42,860 nucleotides of DNA from Patescibacteria group bacterium (GCA_018822435.1 JAHJKD010000040.1:1-42860); one strand, 5' to 3'. Positions 30,000 through 39,704 are shown, counted from the first letter of the stretch. Translations and numbers: made by a program. The notes: generated from the sequence alone by a model not told the origin.

Positions 30000-32693
30000 T
30001 TATTGTCCATGACACTTTTTATATTTCTTACCCGAACCGCAAGGACAAGAATCATTCCTGCCCACTTTATTCCCGCTCTCATCTTTAGCTTTGGCCTTGG
30101 GCTGGGGTGCTTGTTGCGTTTCCTTTTTCTGCATGTTCTTGGCCGGAGCCCGATACATATGAGTTTGTGACTGAACTGGAGAAGGCGCCATTTGTTTTAC
30201 AGCCGCAATTTTAAATATTGAGTAAACAACATTTTTTTGAATATTTTCCAGAAGGGCAGTAAACATCTGATAAGCTTCTCCCTTGTATTCGATCAAAGGA
30301 TCTTTCTGGGCATAACCACGGAGTCCGATCCCCTCTCTCAAGTAAGTCATTTCATCCAGATGTTCAACCCAGAGCATATCGATGCTTCTTAAAATAAAAC
30401 TTCTTTCCACGCGGACAAGAGCTTCTTCGTCTTCTACTTCTTCCAGCATGCGTTCGTAATTTTTAAAGGCCAGGTCTTTAATGTATTCAATAATTTTTGT
30501 GCGCGCGGCCGCATCTTGCTGGGCATCGCCGCCTTCGGCCTGAAGATCTTTTAGATCCAAGCGGACATCTTCAGGAACAGGAAAAATAGAATTTACAGTT
30601 TCATAAATTTCTTTGATATCCCAGTCTTTTTCATTTTCAAGATTTGTATGAAGAGAGACAACTGCTTCTATCTCATTCTCAATCAACTCAAATATTTTTT
30701 TCCGGACAGCTTTGCCTTTAAGATCTAATATATTATCGCGTTTTTTATAAATAACATCTCTGTGCTTGTTCAAAACATCATCATATTCAACCACGTGCTT
30801 ACGGGCATCAAAATGATAGCCTTCAACTTTTTTCTGGGCAGATTCGATTGAACGCGAAATCATCTTGTTTTCAATCGGCATGTCGTCCGGCACCTTCAAT
30901 GTATTCATGATAGATTTCATGCGTTCTGATCCAAAAATACGCATCAGGTCATCGTCCATAGAAACAAAGAACTGGGTAATACCGGGATCGCCTTGCCTGC
31001 CGGAACGGCCCCTTAACTGATTGTCGATTCTTCTGGATTCGTGCCTTTCCGTACCGATCACAACTAGTCCGCCATTTTTCTTTATATCTTCGGCTGCTCC
31101 CTTGTCCGGAGGGTTGCCACCGAGAATAATATCAACACCACGGCCAGCCATATTGGTAGCCACAGTAACCCCGCCTTTTTTTCCGGCCTGGGCAATTATT
31201 TCCGCTTCTTTTTCGTGGTTTTTGGCGTTGAGCAAGTTATGTTCAATTCCCTCTCTTGATAGCAGCTGGCCCAAGAGCTCATTCTTTTCAATGGAAATAG
31301 TACCGACTAATACCGGTAAGCCTTTGGCATGATATTCTTTGATATTTTTTACGACTGCTTTAAATTTACCGGCCTCATTCTTGTAAATGGAATCAGTCAG
31401 GTCTTCTCTTATTAATGGTTTGTTGGTAGGAATAACCAGGACTTCCAAACCATAAATCTTATGGAATTCTTCTGCTTCAGTTACAGCCGTACCAGTCATG
31501 CCGGAAAGTTTGTCATATAATCTAAATAAATTCTGAAAAGTAATAGTCGCCATGGTGCGGGATTCTTGCTTGATGTCCAGCCCTTCTTTTGCTTCAATCG
31601 CCTGATGCAGACCTTCAGAATAACGGCGGCCTTGCATCAAACGGCCAGTAAACTCATCGACAATGATGACTTCGCCCTCTTTTACCACATAATCAACATC
31701 CTTTTTAAACATGGCCTTTGCCTTAAGGGCGGCTTCAACATGATGAACAATTTGCACGCCACCAGCTTCATAGATATTGTCCATGCCCAAAGCAGCTTCG
31801 ACTTTGTTGATACCGGCATCGGTTAGGGTCGTGGCTTTCATCTTTTCATCAAGATTATAATCAGTATTTTCTTTTAATGTAGATGCAATGCGGGCAAATT
31901 GCTGGTACTGGTCTGTCGCTTCTTCAGCTGGAGAAGAAATAATCAACGGGGTGCGGGCTTCATCAATTAAAATAGAATCAATTTCATCCACAATGGCATA
32001 GTGCAGGCCTCTTTGAACTTTTTGACCTGCTTCCTGGACCATGTTGTCCCGAAGATAATCAAATCCGAATTCATTATTTGTACCATATGTAATATCGGCC
32101 TGATAAGCTTCTTTTCGGGAAACCGGCTTTAAGTTTTCCATGTCAACTTTAAATGAAGCGATTTCTTCGTCTTCTTCGTTTTGTTTGCCTGCTTCAGGCT
32201 CAAATAAATAAGACACCATTTGATTTTGGGCGCATGAAATGCTGAGCCCTAAAAAATCATAAACACGGCCCATCCAATCACAGTCGCGGCGGGCCAGATA
32301 ATCATTAACAGTGACAACATGCACGCCTTTGCCTGAAAGGGCGTTCAAGTATACGGCGGTAGTGGCAGAAAGAGTCTTGCCTTCACCGGTTTTCATTTCC
32401 GCGATCATGCCGCGGTGCAAAGTAATGCCGCCGATGAGCTGGACATCATAATGCCTCTGGCCCAAGGTTCTTTTGGCTGCTTCGCGCACGACAGCAAAAG
32501 CCTCGGGAAGGATATCGTCTTCTTTCTCCCCTTTTTTTATCCGTTCTTTGAATTCTTTGGTCTTGTCTTTAAGTTGTTCGTCTGATAATGCCTTTATATC
32601 ATTTTCCAGAGCATTGATCTGGTCCACGATCGGTTGGATCTTCTTGATCGTCTTAACATCGGCGTCACCGAAAAATTTGTCTAAAAATTTCAT
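30000..32693 (-). CDS. secA: Preprotein translocase ATPase SecA
   Basis: This 897-aa protein is full length. Seen: GGITLHRGMIAEMKTGEGKTLSA region with the Walker A loop (about residues 105-115), IVDEIDSILIDEARTPLIIS (DEID-type Walker B), the preprotein-crosslinking domain, TNMAGRGVDIILGG, and ERHESRRIDNQLRGRSGRQGDPG. The C-terminus ends in the SEC-C zinc motif DSCPCGSGKKYKKCHGQ after a Gln/Lys-rich linker. It drives Sec export together with the secD/secF products encoded further along. It starts 3 nt after hpf and has no visible Shine-Dalgarno. Confidence 0.97.
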   Translation of the reverse strand: MKFLDKFFGDADVKTIKKIQPIVDQINALENDIKALSDEQLKDKTKEFKERIKKGEKEDDILPEAFAVVREAAKRTLGQRHYDVQLIGGITLHRGMIAEMKTGEGKTLSATTAVYLNALSGKGVHVVTVNDYLARRDCDWMGRVYDFLGLSISCAQNQMVSYLFEPEAGKQNEEDEEIASFKVDMENLKPVSRKEAYQADITYGTNNEFGFDYLRDNMVQEAGQKVQRGLHYAIVDEIDSILIDEARTPLIISSPAEEATDQYQQFARIASTLKENTDYNLDEKMKATTLTDAGINKVEAALGMDNIYEAGGVQIVHHVEAALKAKAMFKKDVDYVVKEGEVIIVDEFTGRLMQGRRYSEGLHQAIEAKEGLDIKQESRTMATITFQNLFRLYDKLSGMTGTAVTEAEEFHKIYGLEVLVIPTNKPLIREDLTDSIYKNEAGKFKAVVKNIKEYHAKGLPVLVGTISIEKNELLGQLLSREGIEHNLLNAKNHEKEAEIIAQAGKKGGVTVATNMAGRGVDIILGGNPPDKGAAEDIKKNGGLVVIGTERHESRRIDNQLRGRSGRQGDPGITQFFVSMDDDLMRIFGSERMKSIMNTLKVPDDMPIENKMISRSIESAQKKVEGYHFDARKHVVEYDDVLNKHRDVIYKKRDNILDLKGKAVRKKIFELIENEIEAVVSLHTNLENEKDWDIKEIYETVNSIFPVPEDVRLDLKDLQAEGGDAQQDAAARTKIIEYIKDLAFKNYERMLEEVEDEEALVRVERSFILRSIDMLWVEHLDEMTYLREGIGLRGYAQKDPLIEYKGEAYQMFTALLENIQKNVVYSIFKIAAVKQMAPSPVQSQTHMYRAPAKNMQKKETQQAPQPKAKAKDESGNKVGRNDSCPCGSGKKYKKCHGQ

Positions 32694-32696
32694 ATG

Positions 32697-33062
32697 TTAT
32701 TCTGCTTTCCTCCAGAAAAAAATACTTTTTAATCCTCTTCTTGTTTTATTAGCTTCCCTATTTTTTGCTTCGTATTTTGATTTTAATTTCCTTAATTGGC
32801 GCTCGGCGTCTTCTTTGACCAGATCGATAGCGGCGTACACGTCTATGTCAACGTGTTCCGCCCGAATTAGGTCACCAGGAACTTTCATGTTAACAGTTAC
32901 TTTATAAACTTCGCCTTTCTTGTGATGAGTATTTTTATCCAGCTCGACCCGGCATTCAATTACGTTCATGTTCAGCTTATCTAAACTGCCGATTTTTTCA
33001 TCAATATATTTTTCTATGGCTCCGGTTATTTCAATATTTCTTGCGCTTTGAATAATTTTCAT
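32697..33062 (-). CDS. hpf: Ribosome hibernation promoting factor (short HPF/RaiA type)
   Basis: This 121-aa protein has the family pattern: MKIIQSARNIEITGAIEKYI, the ECRVELDKNTHHKKGEVYKV strand region, and AEHVDIDVYAAIDLVKEDAERQLRKLKSKY. It lacks the long C-terminal dimerisation domain, so it belongs to the short type. It binds the small ribosomal subunit and stalls translation in starvation. It lies directly upstream of secA, a neighbourhood also common in other bacteria, with a 3-nt gap. Confidence 0.93.
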   Translation of the reverse strand: MKIIQSARNIEITGAIEKYIDEKIGSLDKLNMNVIECRVELDKNTHHKKGEVYKVTVNMKVPGDLIRAEHVDIDVYAAIDLVKEDAERQLRKLKSKYEAKNREANKTRRGLKSIFFWRKAE

Positions 33063-33081
33063 TTTTTTAAGTTTTATTTAT

Positions 33082-33954
33082 TTAGAACCCGATCATTTGG
33101 ATTTCAAACTCCAATTGGACATTAAAAGTATCACGAACTTGTTGCTTTATCAAGGAGGTCAGAATGACAAAGTCTTCGGCCTTGCCTTTGCCTGTATTTA
33201 TTATGTAATTCGCATGTTTGGATGAAACTTCAAGACCGCCAATTTTCTTGCCCTTTAATTGGCATTCCTCGATCATTTGGGCGGCAGTTAGCTCATGCAT
33301 GGGATTTTTAAATACACAGCCGGCCGATGGGTACTTTAAATCTTGCGTTTCCTGCTTGTGCAGGATGTTATCCCCGATATTTTTCTGAACTAAAGCTGGT
33401 TCAGCATAATCCAAGTTTAATACGCACCCTGTTATATAATATTTTTTATCCTGAAAAATACTTTTTCTGTATCCAAATTCCGAGTCCGGCCCGCTAATTG
33501 TTTTCTTATTAAAAAATTCATCCAGATATTCCACTTCTTTTACATAATTGCCAATAGCGATTTTACGCGAGCCAGCGTTCATCCAGACTGCGCCGCCAAT
33601 GTTGCCAGGTATGCCGGCTAAAAATTCCAGGTCTCCTAGTCCGTATTTAGTCTGAGCCGTCACAACTTCATTTAAATTATTACCGGCTCCGACTGACATT
33701 AAGTCATCTTCTACTTTAATATATTTAATTAAATTTCTGATTACAAGTCCGTCAAAACCCTTATCAGAAAAAATCAGATTTGAACCGGCTCCAATAACAA
33801 GAGTATTTATTCCGGCGGCTTTGGCTTCTTGCAATGCGATCTGCAGATCCTGGCTAGATTTGGCATTATATAAATACTTAGCTGGTCCGCCGATTTTTAT
33901 TGATGTGTATTTTGACAGAGGAACATTTTCCTCAATTTTTATTTTTTCGAACAT
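33082..33954 (-). CDS. murB: UDP-N-acetylenolpyruvoylglucosamine reductase
   Basis: This 290-aa FAD enzyme makes UDP-MurNAc for peptidoglycan. Seen: NVPLSKYTSIKIGGPAKYLY (FAD-binding start), VIGAGSNLIFSDKGFDG, LEFLAGIPGNIGGAVWMNAGS, the FGYRKSIF catalytic segment and PSAGCVFKNP with the conserved Ser. It overlaps the end of murC by 16 nt, so translation is coupled. A 19-nt gap separates it from hpf. Confidence 0.96.
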   Translation of the reverse strand: MFEKIKIEENVPLSKYTSIKIGGPAKYLYNAKSSQDLQIALQEAKAAGINTLVIGAGSNLIFSDKGFDGLVIRNLIKYIKVEDDLMSVGAGNNLNEVVTAQTKYGLGDLEFLAGIPGNIGGAVWMNAGSRKIAIGNYVKEVEYLDEFFNKKTISGPDSEFGYRKSIFQDKKYYITGCVLNLDYAEPALVQKNIGDNILHKQETQDLKYPSAGCVFKNPMHELTAAQMIEECQLKGKKIGGLEVSSKHANYIINTGKGKAEDFVILTSLIKQQVRDTFNVQLEFEIQMIGF

Positions 33955-35312
33955 AGTTCTTCAACTAAAAGATAAATATCGCCCGCTCCGACGATTAATA
34001 ATACATTGTCTTTTTCCAAATGCTCATCTAAAAGCTGCTTGGTCTTTTTGAAATCAGGAGAATAAAAAACGTACTTACCTCTTTTTTCTACTTCCTTGGC
34101 CATCTCTTTAGAACTGATATTCTGGTCTTCATCTTCTTCACGGCCAGGGACATCGAATATTTCCTGTAGGATCACGAAGTCAGCTCCATCAAATGATTCA
34201 ATAAATTTTTTGTATAATTTTTTTGTGCGATTATGCTGATGCGGCTGGAAGACAATAAAAATTCTCTTTTTCGGAAAAAAATCTTTGGCAGCATTGATCA
34301 ATCCGGAAACAGCCGTCGGGTGATGGGCGTAATCAGAAATGACCTGAGCGCCTTTGTATTCGCAAACATATTCAAAGCGACGCCAGGTGCCTTCAAATTC
34401 AAACAAGGCATCATGGATTATTTCATCGTCTATGCCCAGTTCGCGGGCCATGGCAATGGCTGATAAGGCATTGTATACATTAAACTTGCCGGGAACCTTT
34501 AATTTGAATTTTTCTTTTCCAACTTTGAATTCCTGGACCTGGTCTTTAATTTTTATGGCCTTAGCCATGACATCAGCTTTTTCTTCTATGCCGTATGAGA
34601 TGATCCGGCCGTCAAACCCAAGATTGCGCGATTCCGAATCATCATTATTTTTTACTAACAATCCCCCGTCTTTGGGAAGCTTATTGATAAAATTCTGAAA
34701 AGTCATTTCAATGTGTTCCAGGTCCCGATAATAGTCTAAATGATCTTCTTCAATATTAGTCATTACAATAGCTTTAGGAGAAAGCCGCATCATGTGCTCT
34801 TTGTGTTCGCAAGCCTCGATAATAAAATATTTTTTGTCTTTTCCTAAGCGGGCATTGGAATTAAGCTTCTTAATTTTAGAGCCGACGATCACGGTTGGGT
34901 CCAAACCAGCTTTGATCATGATTTCCGCAATCATGGCGCAGGTCGTGGTCTTGCCGTGCGTGCCGGAAACAGCAATCGCATATTCGTATTCCTTCATAAG
35001 TTCGGCCGCGGCATCAAAATAGCTGAATTCTTTATCATCTAAGCCAAGTTCCCCTACTTTTAGGCGTTCGGGGTTATCTTTAGGGACAGCATCAGAAAAA
35101 ACGATCAAATCATAACTTTCGTCAATCTTAGAACCATCCTGGCCAATAATCACTTGAATGCCCTCTTTTTTTACTTCGTCCGTGATTTCTGACTGAACCA
35201 TGTCAGAACCGACGACTTGCTTACCCATATCATTAAAAATACGGGCTAATCCGGAGATGCCGATCCCGCCAATACCTATTATATAGACCTTTTTTATGTC
35301 ATCTATTTTCAT
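33939..35312 (-). CDS. murC: UDP-N-acetylmuramate--L-alanine ligase
   Basis: This 457-aa Mur ligase has an N-terminal Rossmann loop (IIGIGGIGISGLARIFNDMG), the ATP loop SGTHGKTTTCAMIAEI (about 117-132), EDHLDYYRDLE, and the C-terminal DYAHHPTAV block (about 330). It adds L-Ala to UDP-MurNAc. A TAAAAT box 6 nt before the ATG suggests an internal leaderless promoter, although the gene also follows folC by 12 nt. Confidence 0.96.
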   Translation of the reverse strand: MKIDDIKKVYIIGIGGIGISGLARIFNDMGKQVVGSDMVQSEITDEVKKEGIQVIIGQDGSKIDESYDLIVFSDAVPKDNPERLKVGELGLDDKEFSYFDAAAELMKEYEYAIAVSGTHGKTTTCAMIAEIMIKAGLDPTVIVGSKIKKLNSNARLGKDKKYFIIEACEHKEHMMRLSPKAIVMTNIEEDHLDYYRDLEHIEMTFQNFINKLPKDGGLLVKNNDDSESRNLGFDGRIISYGIEEKADVMAKAIKIKDQVQEFKVGKEKFKLKVPGKFNVYNALSAIAMARELGIDDEIIHDALFEFEGTWRRFEYVCEYKGAQVISDYAHHPTAVSGLINAAKDFFPKKRIFIVFQPHQHNRTKKLYKKFIESFDGADFVILQEIFDVPGREEDEDQNISSKEMAKEVEKRGKYVFYSPDFKKTKQLLDEHLEKDNVLLIVGAGDIYLLVEELCSKK

Positions 35313-35318
35313 ATCTAT

Positions 35319-35347
35319 ATTTTATCACATATTAAGACCTTTTTTAA
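35319..35347 (-). promoter_or_regulatory. Possible internal promoter of murC (leaderless type)
   Basis: Minus strand TTAAAA (35342-35347), 17-bp spacer, TAAAAT (35319-35324), 6 nt, ATG. The -35 match is modest and lies within the 3' end of folC. Confidence 0.45.
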
Positions 35348-36551
35348 GGTCACCAATCATATATAAAGATCCGGTAATTACCAGTAAATCATTAAGCTTT
35401 AATTTACGCTTAATGGCCTTATAACTCTTAATTGCATCGTCAATTATAATTACGTTCTTATTAGGATAATTATTTCCGATATACTTTTTTAATGTTTTTA
35501 AATCAATCGACTTTTCAAAGCCAGTTAAAATAATATTATCAAATAAAGGTACGATGTTGTCTATTACTTTTTTATAGTCTTTATTATATTTCAAACTAAA
35601 AAGTAAATATTTATTTTTAAAATCTTTTTTCTCTAACACAATTTTTTTTAAAGAACTTGAAAAAGCTTTCATTTTTTCAGGCGAATGTGCTCCATCCATG
35701 ATTATGAGCGGCCTTCTTGAGATTATTTCAAACCGGCCCGGATGTTTTGCTTTTATTAATCCTGAATAAATATTTTTTTCCGGAATCTTTAATATCTTGG
35801 CTGCCTCTATTGCCAGGATGGCATTTTTGATCTGGAATTCTCCGAGAAGTGATAGCTGGACGTTTTTAAGAGATTTATAATTGAAGGATGTGATCTGCAA
35901 GTCAGTAGTCAGTAGCCGGTAGTCAGATGTATTTATATATTTGGCATTCTTGATTAATTTTGAGCCACTCAATGCAATCGAGCTTGTTTTTATGATGGCT
36001 TGTTTTTCACGGGCGATTTGAGGAAGGGTGGTGCCGAGGATGTCGGTGTGGTCATAATCAATCGTAGTGATGATGACCATGTCTGATTTTAAAACATTAG
36101 TTGCGTCAAAGCGGCCACCTAGTCCGGTTTCTACTACAGCCCAATCAATTTTTTGCTTAGCAAAATAAATAAATGCCAGGGCGATCCAGACTTCGAAATA
36201 AGTGAGCTTATATTTTTTTATCTCTTGTTTGTATTCTTTTACCAGGCTTTCAAAAGAATGAGAAGAAATATTACGGGAATTGATTTTTATTTTCTCAAAA
36301 GGAGAGACTAAATAAGGAGAAGTAATTAAGCCTGTCTTATAACCTGCCTCTTCTAAAATTTTCGCCAACATGGTAGATGTCGAACCTTTCCCGGACGTAC
36401 CAGCAATATGGACAGAATGGAATTGATCCTGCGGATTTCCCAAAGAGCTTAAAAACTCCTTAATGCGGTCGGTCGAATAATGGTCGGTCCGGTTCGCGTC
36501 TAAGGAGCTAAGCCAATTTGATAATTTTCTCGGCAATGGTCTGGCTGGCAT
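35325..36551 (-). CDS. folC: Folylpolyglutamate synthase / dihydrofolate synthase family (FolC)
   Basis: This 408-aa Mur-ligase-fold protein carries the FolC signatures VHIAGTSGKGSTSTMLAKIL (P-loop), LITSPYLVSPFEKI, VVETGLGGRFDATNVL and IDYDHTDILGTTLPQIAREK, with DGAHSPEKM near residue 290. It adds glutamate to folates or makes dihydrofolate. The ORF starts within the last 44 nt of murG. Folate genes are often sparse in CPR; here it sits between murG and murC, so an unusual substrate cannot be excluded. The middle is AT-rich and Lys-rich. Confidence 0.9.
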   Translation of the reverse strand: MPARPLPRKLSNWLSSLDANRTDHYSTDRIKEFLSSLGNPQDQFHSVHIAGTSGKGSTSTMLAKILEEAGYKTGLITSPYLVSPFEKIKINSRNISSHSFESLVKEYKQEIKKYKLTYFEVWIALAFIYFAKQKIDWAVVETGLGGRFDATNVLKSDMVIITTIDYDHTDILGTTLPQIAREKQAIIKTSSIALSGSKLIKNAKYINTSDYRLLTTDLQITSFNYKSLKNVQLSLLGEFQIKNAILAIEAAKILKIPEKNIYSGLIKAKHPGRFEIISRRPLIIMDGAHSPEKMKAFSSSLKKIVLEKKDFKNKYLLFSLKYNKDYKKVIDNIVPLFDNIILTGFEKSIDLKTLKKYIGNNYPNKNVIIIDDAIKSYKAIKRKLKLNDLLVITGSLYMIGDLKKGLNM

Positions 36552-37527
36552 CAGATTTGTTTATCTTCCTTATATTAATAGAGAGAGAATTTTGTTTTTC
36601 TTTGTTGTCTATAAGTTCTTTTATTTTTTTGGTGAATTTTTCCTGAGTGAGATTATCCTGGCCATAAACAATTGCGGCATTTTTTTCTTCTAAGAATCTG
36701 GCATTTTCTTCCTGGGCCCCTTCATATGGAATCAGGATAGTAGGTTTGCCCAAAATTGATAATTCAGAAATTGCGCCTAAGCCTGCCCGGCTAACGACTA
36801 TATCCGCTTTTCCCAAAGCTTCATTCATTTGATCGGTTAAGAATTCAAAAGACTGATAATTTTTACTATCTAATTCTAACCCTTTCTTCCCCTTGCCGGT
36901 TATATGAATAATATTACAGAATTCTAATAATTTTTCATTTACAAGCTCATTTACTTTTTGAGCGCCAATGCCACCGCCCATAATTAAGACGACTGGTTTG
37001 TCGTCTTGAAAATTAATTTCGCTAGTTGTGGGAGAAAGATCTCTTACTGGATTGCCGGTCCAGATGGCTTCAAGAGGTATTTCCTTAAAAGCTTTGGTTA
37101 AAACTGTGGCATTTTTCTTCATGAGCTTGGTGGCCATGGTCATCTGCAGATCCTGATGATGAACCAGAGATTTAATGCCGCGAAATTTTCCGGCCCAAAT
37201 AAACGGCGGCGAGACGAAGCTGCCGGCACTGACAATAACGTCTGGTTTTACTCTTCCTAAAAAGAAATATGCTTTTACTATTGCGATTAAAACTTTAAAT
37301 CCATCAATGGGCGTGCGAAAAGAAATATAGCGGCGAAATTTTCCCGCGATAAAACTTTGGAACTTTATTCCAGCGGCTTCAACCACTTCTCTTTCCGGTC
37401 CGTCTTCAGTGCCAATAAAAAGAATATCATGGCCTTTCAATTTTTCGGCAATTGCGATTAATGGTGTGGCTGATCCGGCTGTTCCTCCTCCGGTCAATAA
37501 TATTTTCATTTTTTTATGATTTTTCAA
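36508..37527 (-). CDS. murG: UDP-GlcNAc--undecaprenyl-pyrophosphoryl-MurNAc-pentapeptide transferase
   Basis: This GT28 glycosyltransferase makes lipid II. It begins MKNHKKMKILLTGGGTAGSA; the true start may be the internal Met (37509), which falls just after the previous stop. The GGGTxGxxxP loop, FVSPPFIWAGKFRG, TGNPVR, IMGGGIGAQKVNELV and SRAGLGAISELSILGKPTILIPYEGA (UDP-GlcNAc site) are all visible. The usual GGTGGH is GGTAGSA here, so the His is missing. Length 333-339 aa is normal. Confidence 0.94.
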   Translation of the reverse strand: MKNHKKMKILLTGGGTAGSATPLIAIAEKLKGHDILFIGTEDGPEREVVEAAGIKFQSFIAGKFRRYISFRTPIDGFKVLIAIVKAYFFLGRVKPDVIVSAGSFVSPPFIWAGKFRGIKSLVHHQDLQMTMATKLMKKNATVLTKAFKEIPLEAIWTGNPVRDLSPTTSEINFQDDKPVVLIMGGGIGAQKVNELVNEKLLEFCNIIHITGKGKKGLELDSKNYQSFEFLTDQMNEALGKADIVVSRAGLGAISELSILGKPTILIPYEGAQEENARFLEEKNAAIVYGQDNLTQEKFTKKIKELIDNKEKQNSLSINIRKINKSDASQTIAEKIIKLA

Positions 37528-38455
37528 TATAGTTATGAATATTTACTAAAACACCCGGATCTTTGATTTTCGATTTTTTTAAATATTGTAATATTTCATT
37601 ATAAATAATAATTGTCTTTTCTATACTATTCTTTCTCAAAATTGATTCAATATTAAATACCTTTATTAAACTATCGGTTAAATTTTTATCGGTAAACCAA
37701 ACTTTAAAATCATCTCCTGAAAATTTAAAAATTTTTACTAATTTATTTAAAATTTGATTTACAATTTTATTAAGCTCAATTATTTTTTCAGCGGGGATAT
37801 CTGGATAATTTTTTTCTATATAGGAAAAATTATCTGAAATAATAATTTTACACATACTTTCAATCCTTGGAATTGCTTCTTTGGCTGAATCAGAATTTTC
37901 TAATAATTTATTGATTGTTAGATTATTTCTTCCGCTTTTTAATTCAACTTCACAAAATTTTATTTTTTTATTTTTCTCATCATATAATAAATTCATTTGC
38001 CAACCTGGAATTTCAAGACCAAATTTTTCATAAGCTTGTGCGAGCTCTGATCCTTCGGGATATTTTTCTTCAATATATTCTTTATATTCTTTTATCAATT
38101 TTTCTATTTCTTTTTTATCTAGCTCTCCATCATAATAATTTTGCATCGCCTGATTAATTCGCTCTTTTCTTTCACGATCTTCTTCCGGGACTTCCACTTT
38201 TCGCGAATAAAGCTTTAAGGAATCCCCTTTTTTTTGAGAGCCAACAACTTCGATAATATGATCAGGTAAAACTTGCCGGGCTAATCGAAAAGTAAAATAA
38301 ATATCCTTTAATTTTCCTGTTGTAATTCTTTCTTTAGCATTGTCTAAACTTAAAGGACGGAATTCTTTTTCAATGATGTCATTAGGCAATTCAAAAATCT
38401 CGCCTTCTTCGCCTGCGGTGATTTTCCTCCTGCTTTTTTCCGAGGCAGGTATCAT
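37514..38455 (-). CDS. Orphan protein of unknown function between ftsW and murG (313 aa)
   Basis: The protein is Lys/Glu/Ile-rich, without signal peptide or membrane segment. Distinct parts are KLKDIYFTFRLARQVLPDHI (about 50-70), a charged helical stretch EELDKKEIEKLIKEYKEYIE-like (about 110-130), LNNLLYDEKNKKIKFCEVEL-like beta strands, and a helical C-terminus. It is more AT-rich than its neighbours. It overlaps ftsW by 4 nt and murG by 14 nt, so it is tightly built into the cell-wall operon. I do not recognise a family; the position suggests a role linked to the lipid II step, but it may only be a passenger. Confidence 0.7.
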   Translation of the reverse strand: MIPASEKSRRKITAGEEGEIFELPNDIIEKEFRPLSLDNAKERITTGKLKDIYFTFRLARQVLPDHIIEVVGSQKKGDSLKLYSRKVEVPEEDRERKERINQAMQNYYDGELDKKEIEKLIKEYKEYIEEKYPEGSELAQAYEKFGLEIPGWQMNLLYDEKNKKIKFCEVELKSGRNNLTINKLLENSDSAKEAIPRIESMCKIIISDNFSYIEKNYPDIPAEKIIELNKIVNQILNKLVKIFKFSGDDFKVWFTDKNLTDSLIKVFNIESILRKNSIEKTIIIYNEILQYLKKSKIKDPGVLVNIHNYIEKS

Positions 38456-39633
38456 GATATTTTTGTTTTCCTAGTTTGTCGGGAAATATTTACGAGCAGA
38501 CCCATGGCTGCCAGGACGGTAATAAGGGACGTACTGCCATAACTTATAAACGGCAAAGTGATTCCTGTCAATGGTAGCAGACCGATCATGGCCATGATGT
38601 TTACAAAGGCCTGAAATGACACCCAGGAAATGATACCGACAGCCAGGAGTTTTCCAAATGCATCCGGAGCATTGCGGGCTATTTTGATGCCCTGATATGC
38701 CAGGCCAAAAAATAATAATACCAGTCCGACCGCAAAGAAAAAGCCCATCTCTTCGGCGATGATAGCGTAAATAGAATCACCGGCTGCTTCCGGCAAGTAG
38801 TTGAATTTTTGCCGCGAATGCCCGAGGCCTAGCCCGAAGACTCCGCCCGAGCCGATGGCCAATAAAGCCTGATTCACGTGATAGCCGATCCCCTGCGGAT
38901 CCAGCTCGGGATTTAAAAAAGTGGTAAGCCGGTTGGCCCGATATGGCGCAATTTTAATAAGCAAATAAAAAAGAATAGCGCCTCCTCCTGCCATCCACCC
39001 CAGGTGTTTCCACGGTGCGCCAGCCACAAAATATACCACAATAGAAATTACGCCAATGACAATCATGGTTCCCAGATCCTTCTGGATTCCCGCGACCATG
39101 AAAACCAAAAAAGCGATCATGATAATAAATGGCATGAAAGAGTATGAGAAGTCTTCTAGCTTTTTCTCCCGTTGCTCAAGCCAGGTAGCGAGATATATGA
39201 GAAAGGTCAATTTTACCAGTTCGGACGGCTGAAACGGAATACCTAAAATACTGACCCATCTTTTTGCACCTAAAAACTCATAACCAATGCCAGGTATTAA
39301 AACTAAGAAGAGAAGAAATATCGAAACAATCACTATGGGAAAAGCGTATTTTTTCCAATAATGATAATCGATCTTGCTCATTACCCAGAAAGCGACAATG
39401 CCGATAAGGACCCCGTAAAGCAACTGATGCTTCAGGAAATAATTATGGTCTCCGAATTTCTGCCAACCAAGAACAGATGAGGCAGAGGAAAGCATAATGA
39501 GGCCAAATACTAAAATTACACCAAGGATGATTATCAGGGTGTAGTCCGGTTCGTGCGTGTTAGTTGGTTTTGTTCGTGACGGCTTTTGCGTGGCCTGGGC
39601 CGGCCGACGCGGTATGCCGATTTTCTTTTGCAT
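38452..39633 (-). CDS. ftsW: FtsW/RodA/SpoVE family glycosyltransferase
   Basis: The start is set at MQKKIGIPRRPAQATQ (393 aa): the TATAAT box ends 6 nt before this ATG, and the ATG 6 nt upstream touches the -10 box. Ten membrane spans are expected. Conserved parts: VMLSSASSV-like LIMLSSASSVLGW, GAKRWVSILGIPFQPSELVKL (the ELxK region), GLGHSRQKFNYLPEAAGDSIYAIIAEEMGF-type loop, and LPLTGITLPFISYGSTSL near the C-terminus. It polymerises lipid II at the septum. The N-terminal 35 residues are cytoplasmic and rich in Pro, Thr, Arg. It leads the envelope operon. Confidence 0.94.
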   Translation of the reverse strand: MQKKIGIPRRPAQATQKPSRTKPTNTHEPDYTLIIILGVILVFGLIMLSSASSVLGWQKFGDHNYFLKHQLLYGVLIGIVAFWVMSKIDYHYWKKYAFPIVIVSIFLLFLVLIPGIGYEFLGAKRWVSILGIPFQPSELVKLTFLIYLATWLEQREKKLEDFSYSFMPFIIMIAFLVFMVAGIQKDLGTMIVIGVISIVVYFVAGAPWKHLGWMAGGGAILFYLLIKIAPYRANRLTTFLNPELDPQGIGYHVNQALLAIGSGGVFGLGLGHSRQKFNYLPEAAGDSIYAIIAEEMGFFFAVGLVLLFFGLAYQGIKIARNAPDAFGKLLAVGIISWVSFQAFVNIMAMIGLLPLTGITLPFISYGSTSLITVLAAMGLLVNISRQTRKTKIS

Positions 39634-39639
39634 GCCCAT

Positions 39640-39648
39640 ATTATACCA
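39640..39648 (-). promoter_or_regulatory. Extended -10 promoter of ftsW (leaderless type)
   Basis: Minus strand TGGTATAAT; TATAAT is at 39640-39645, followed by 6 nt and the ATG. No good -35 box is present; the TGn extension may compensate. The preceding terminator (39662-39694) isolates it. Confidence 0.55.
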
Positions 39649-39661
39649 GATTTTTTGCAAT

Positions 39662-39694
39662 AAAAAAACCCGCCGTCGCTGAAGCTATGGCGGG
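39662..39694 (-). terminator. Terminator ending the structured RNA region (T3)
   Basis: On the minus strand CCCGCC (39689-39694) pairs with GGCGGG (39669-39674), with weaker pairs inside, followed by T7. It separates the RNA region from ftsW. Confidence 0.85.
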
Positions 39695-39704
39695 GCAAAG
39701 CCGC

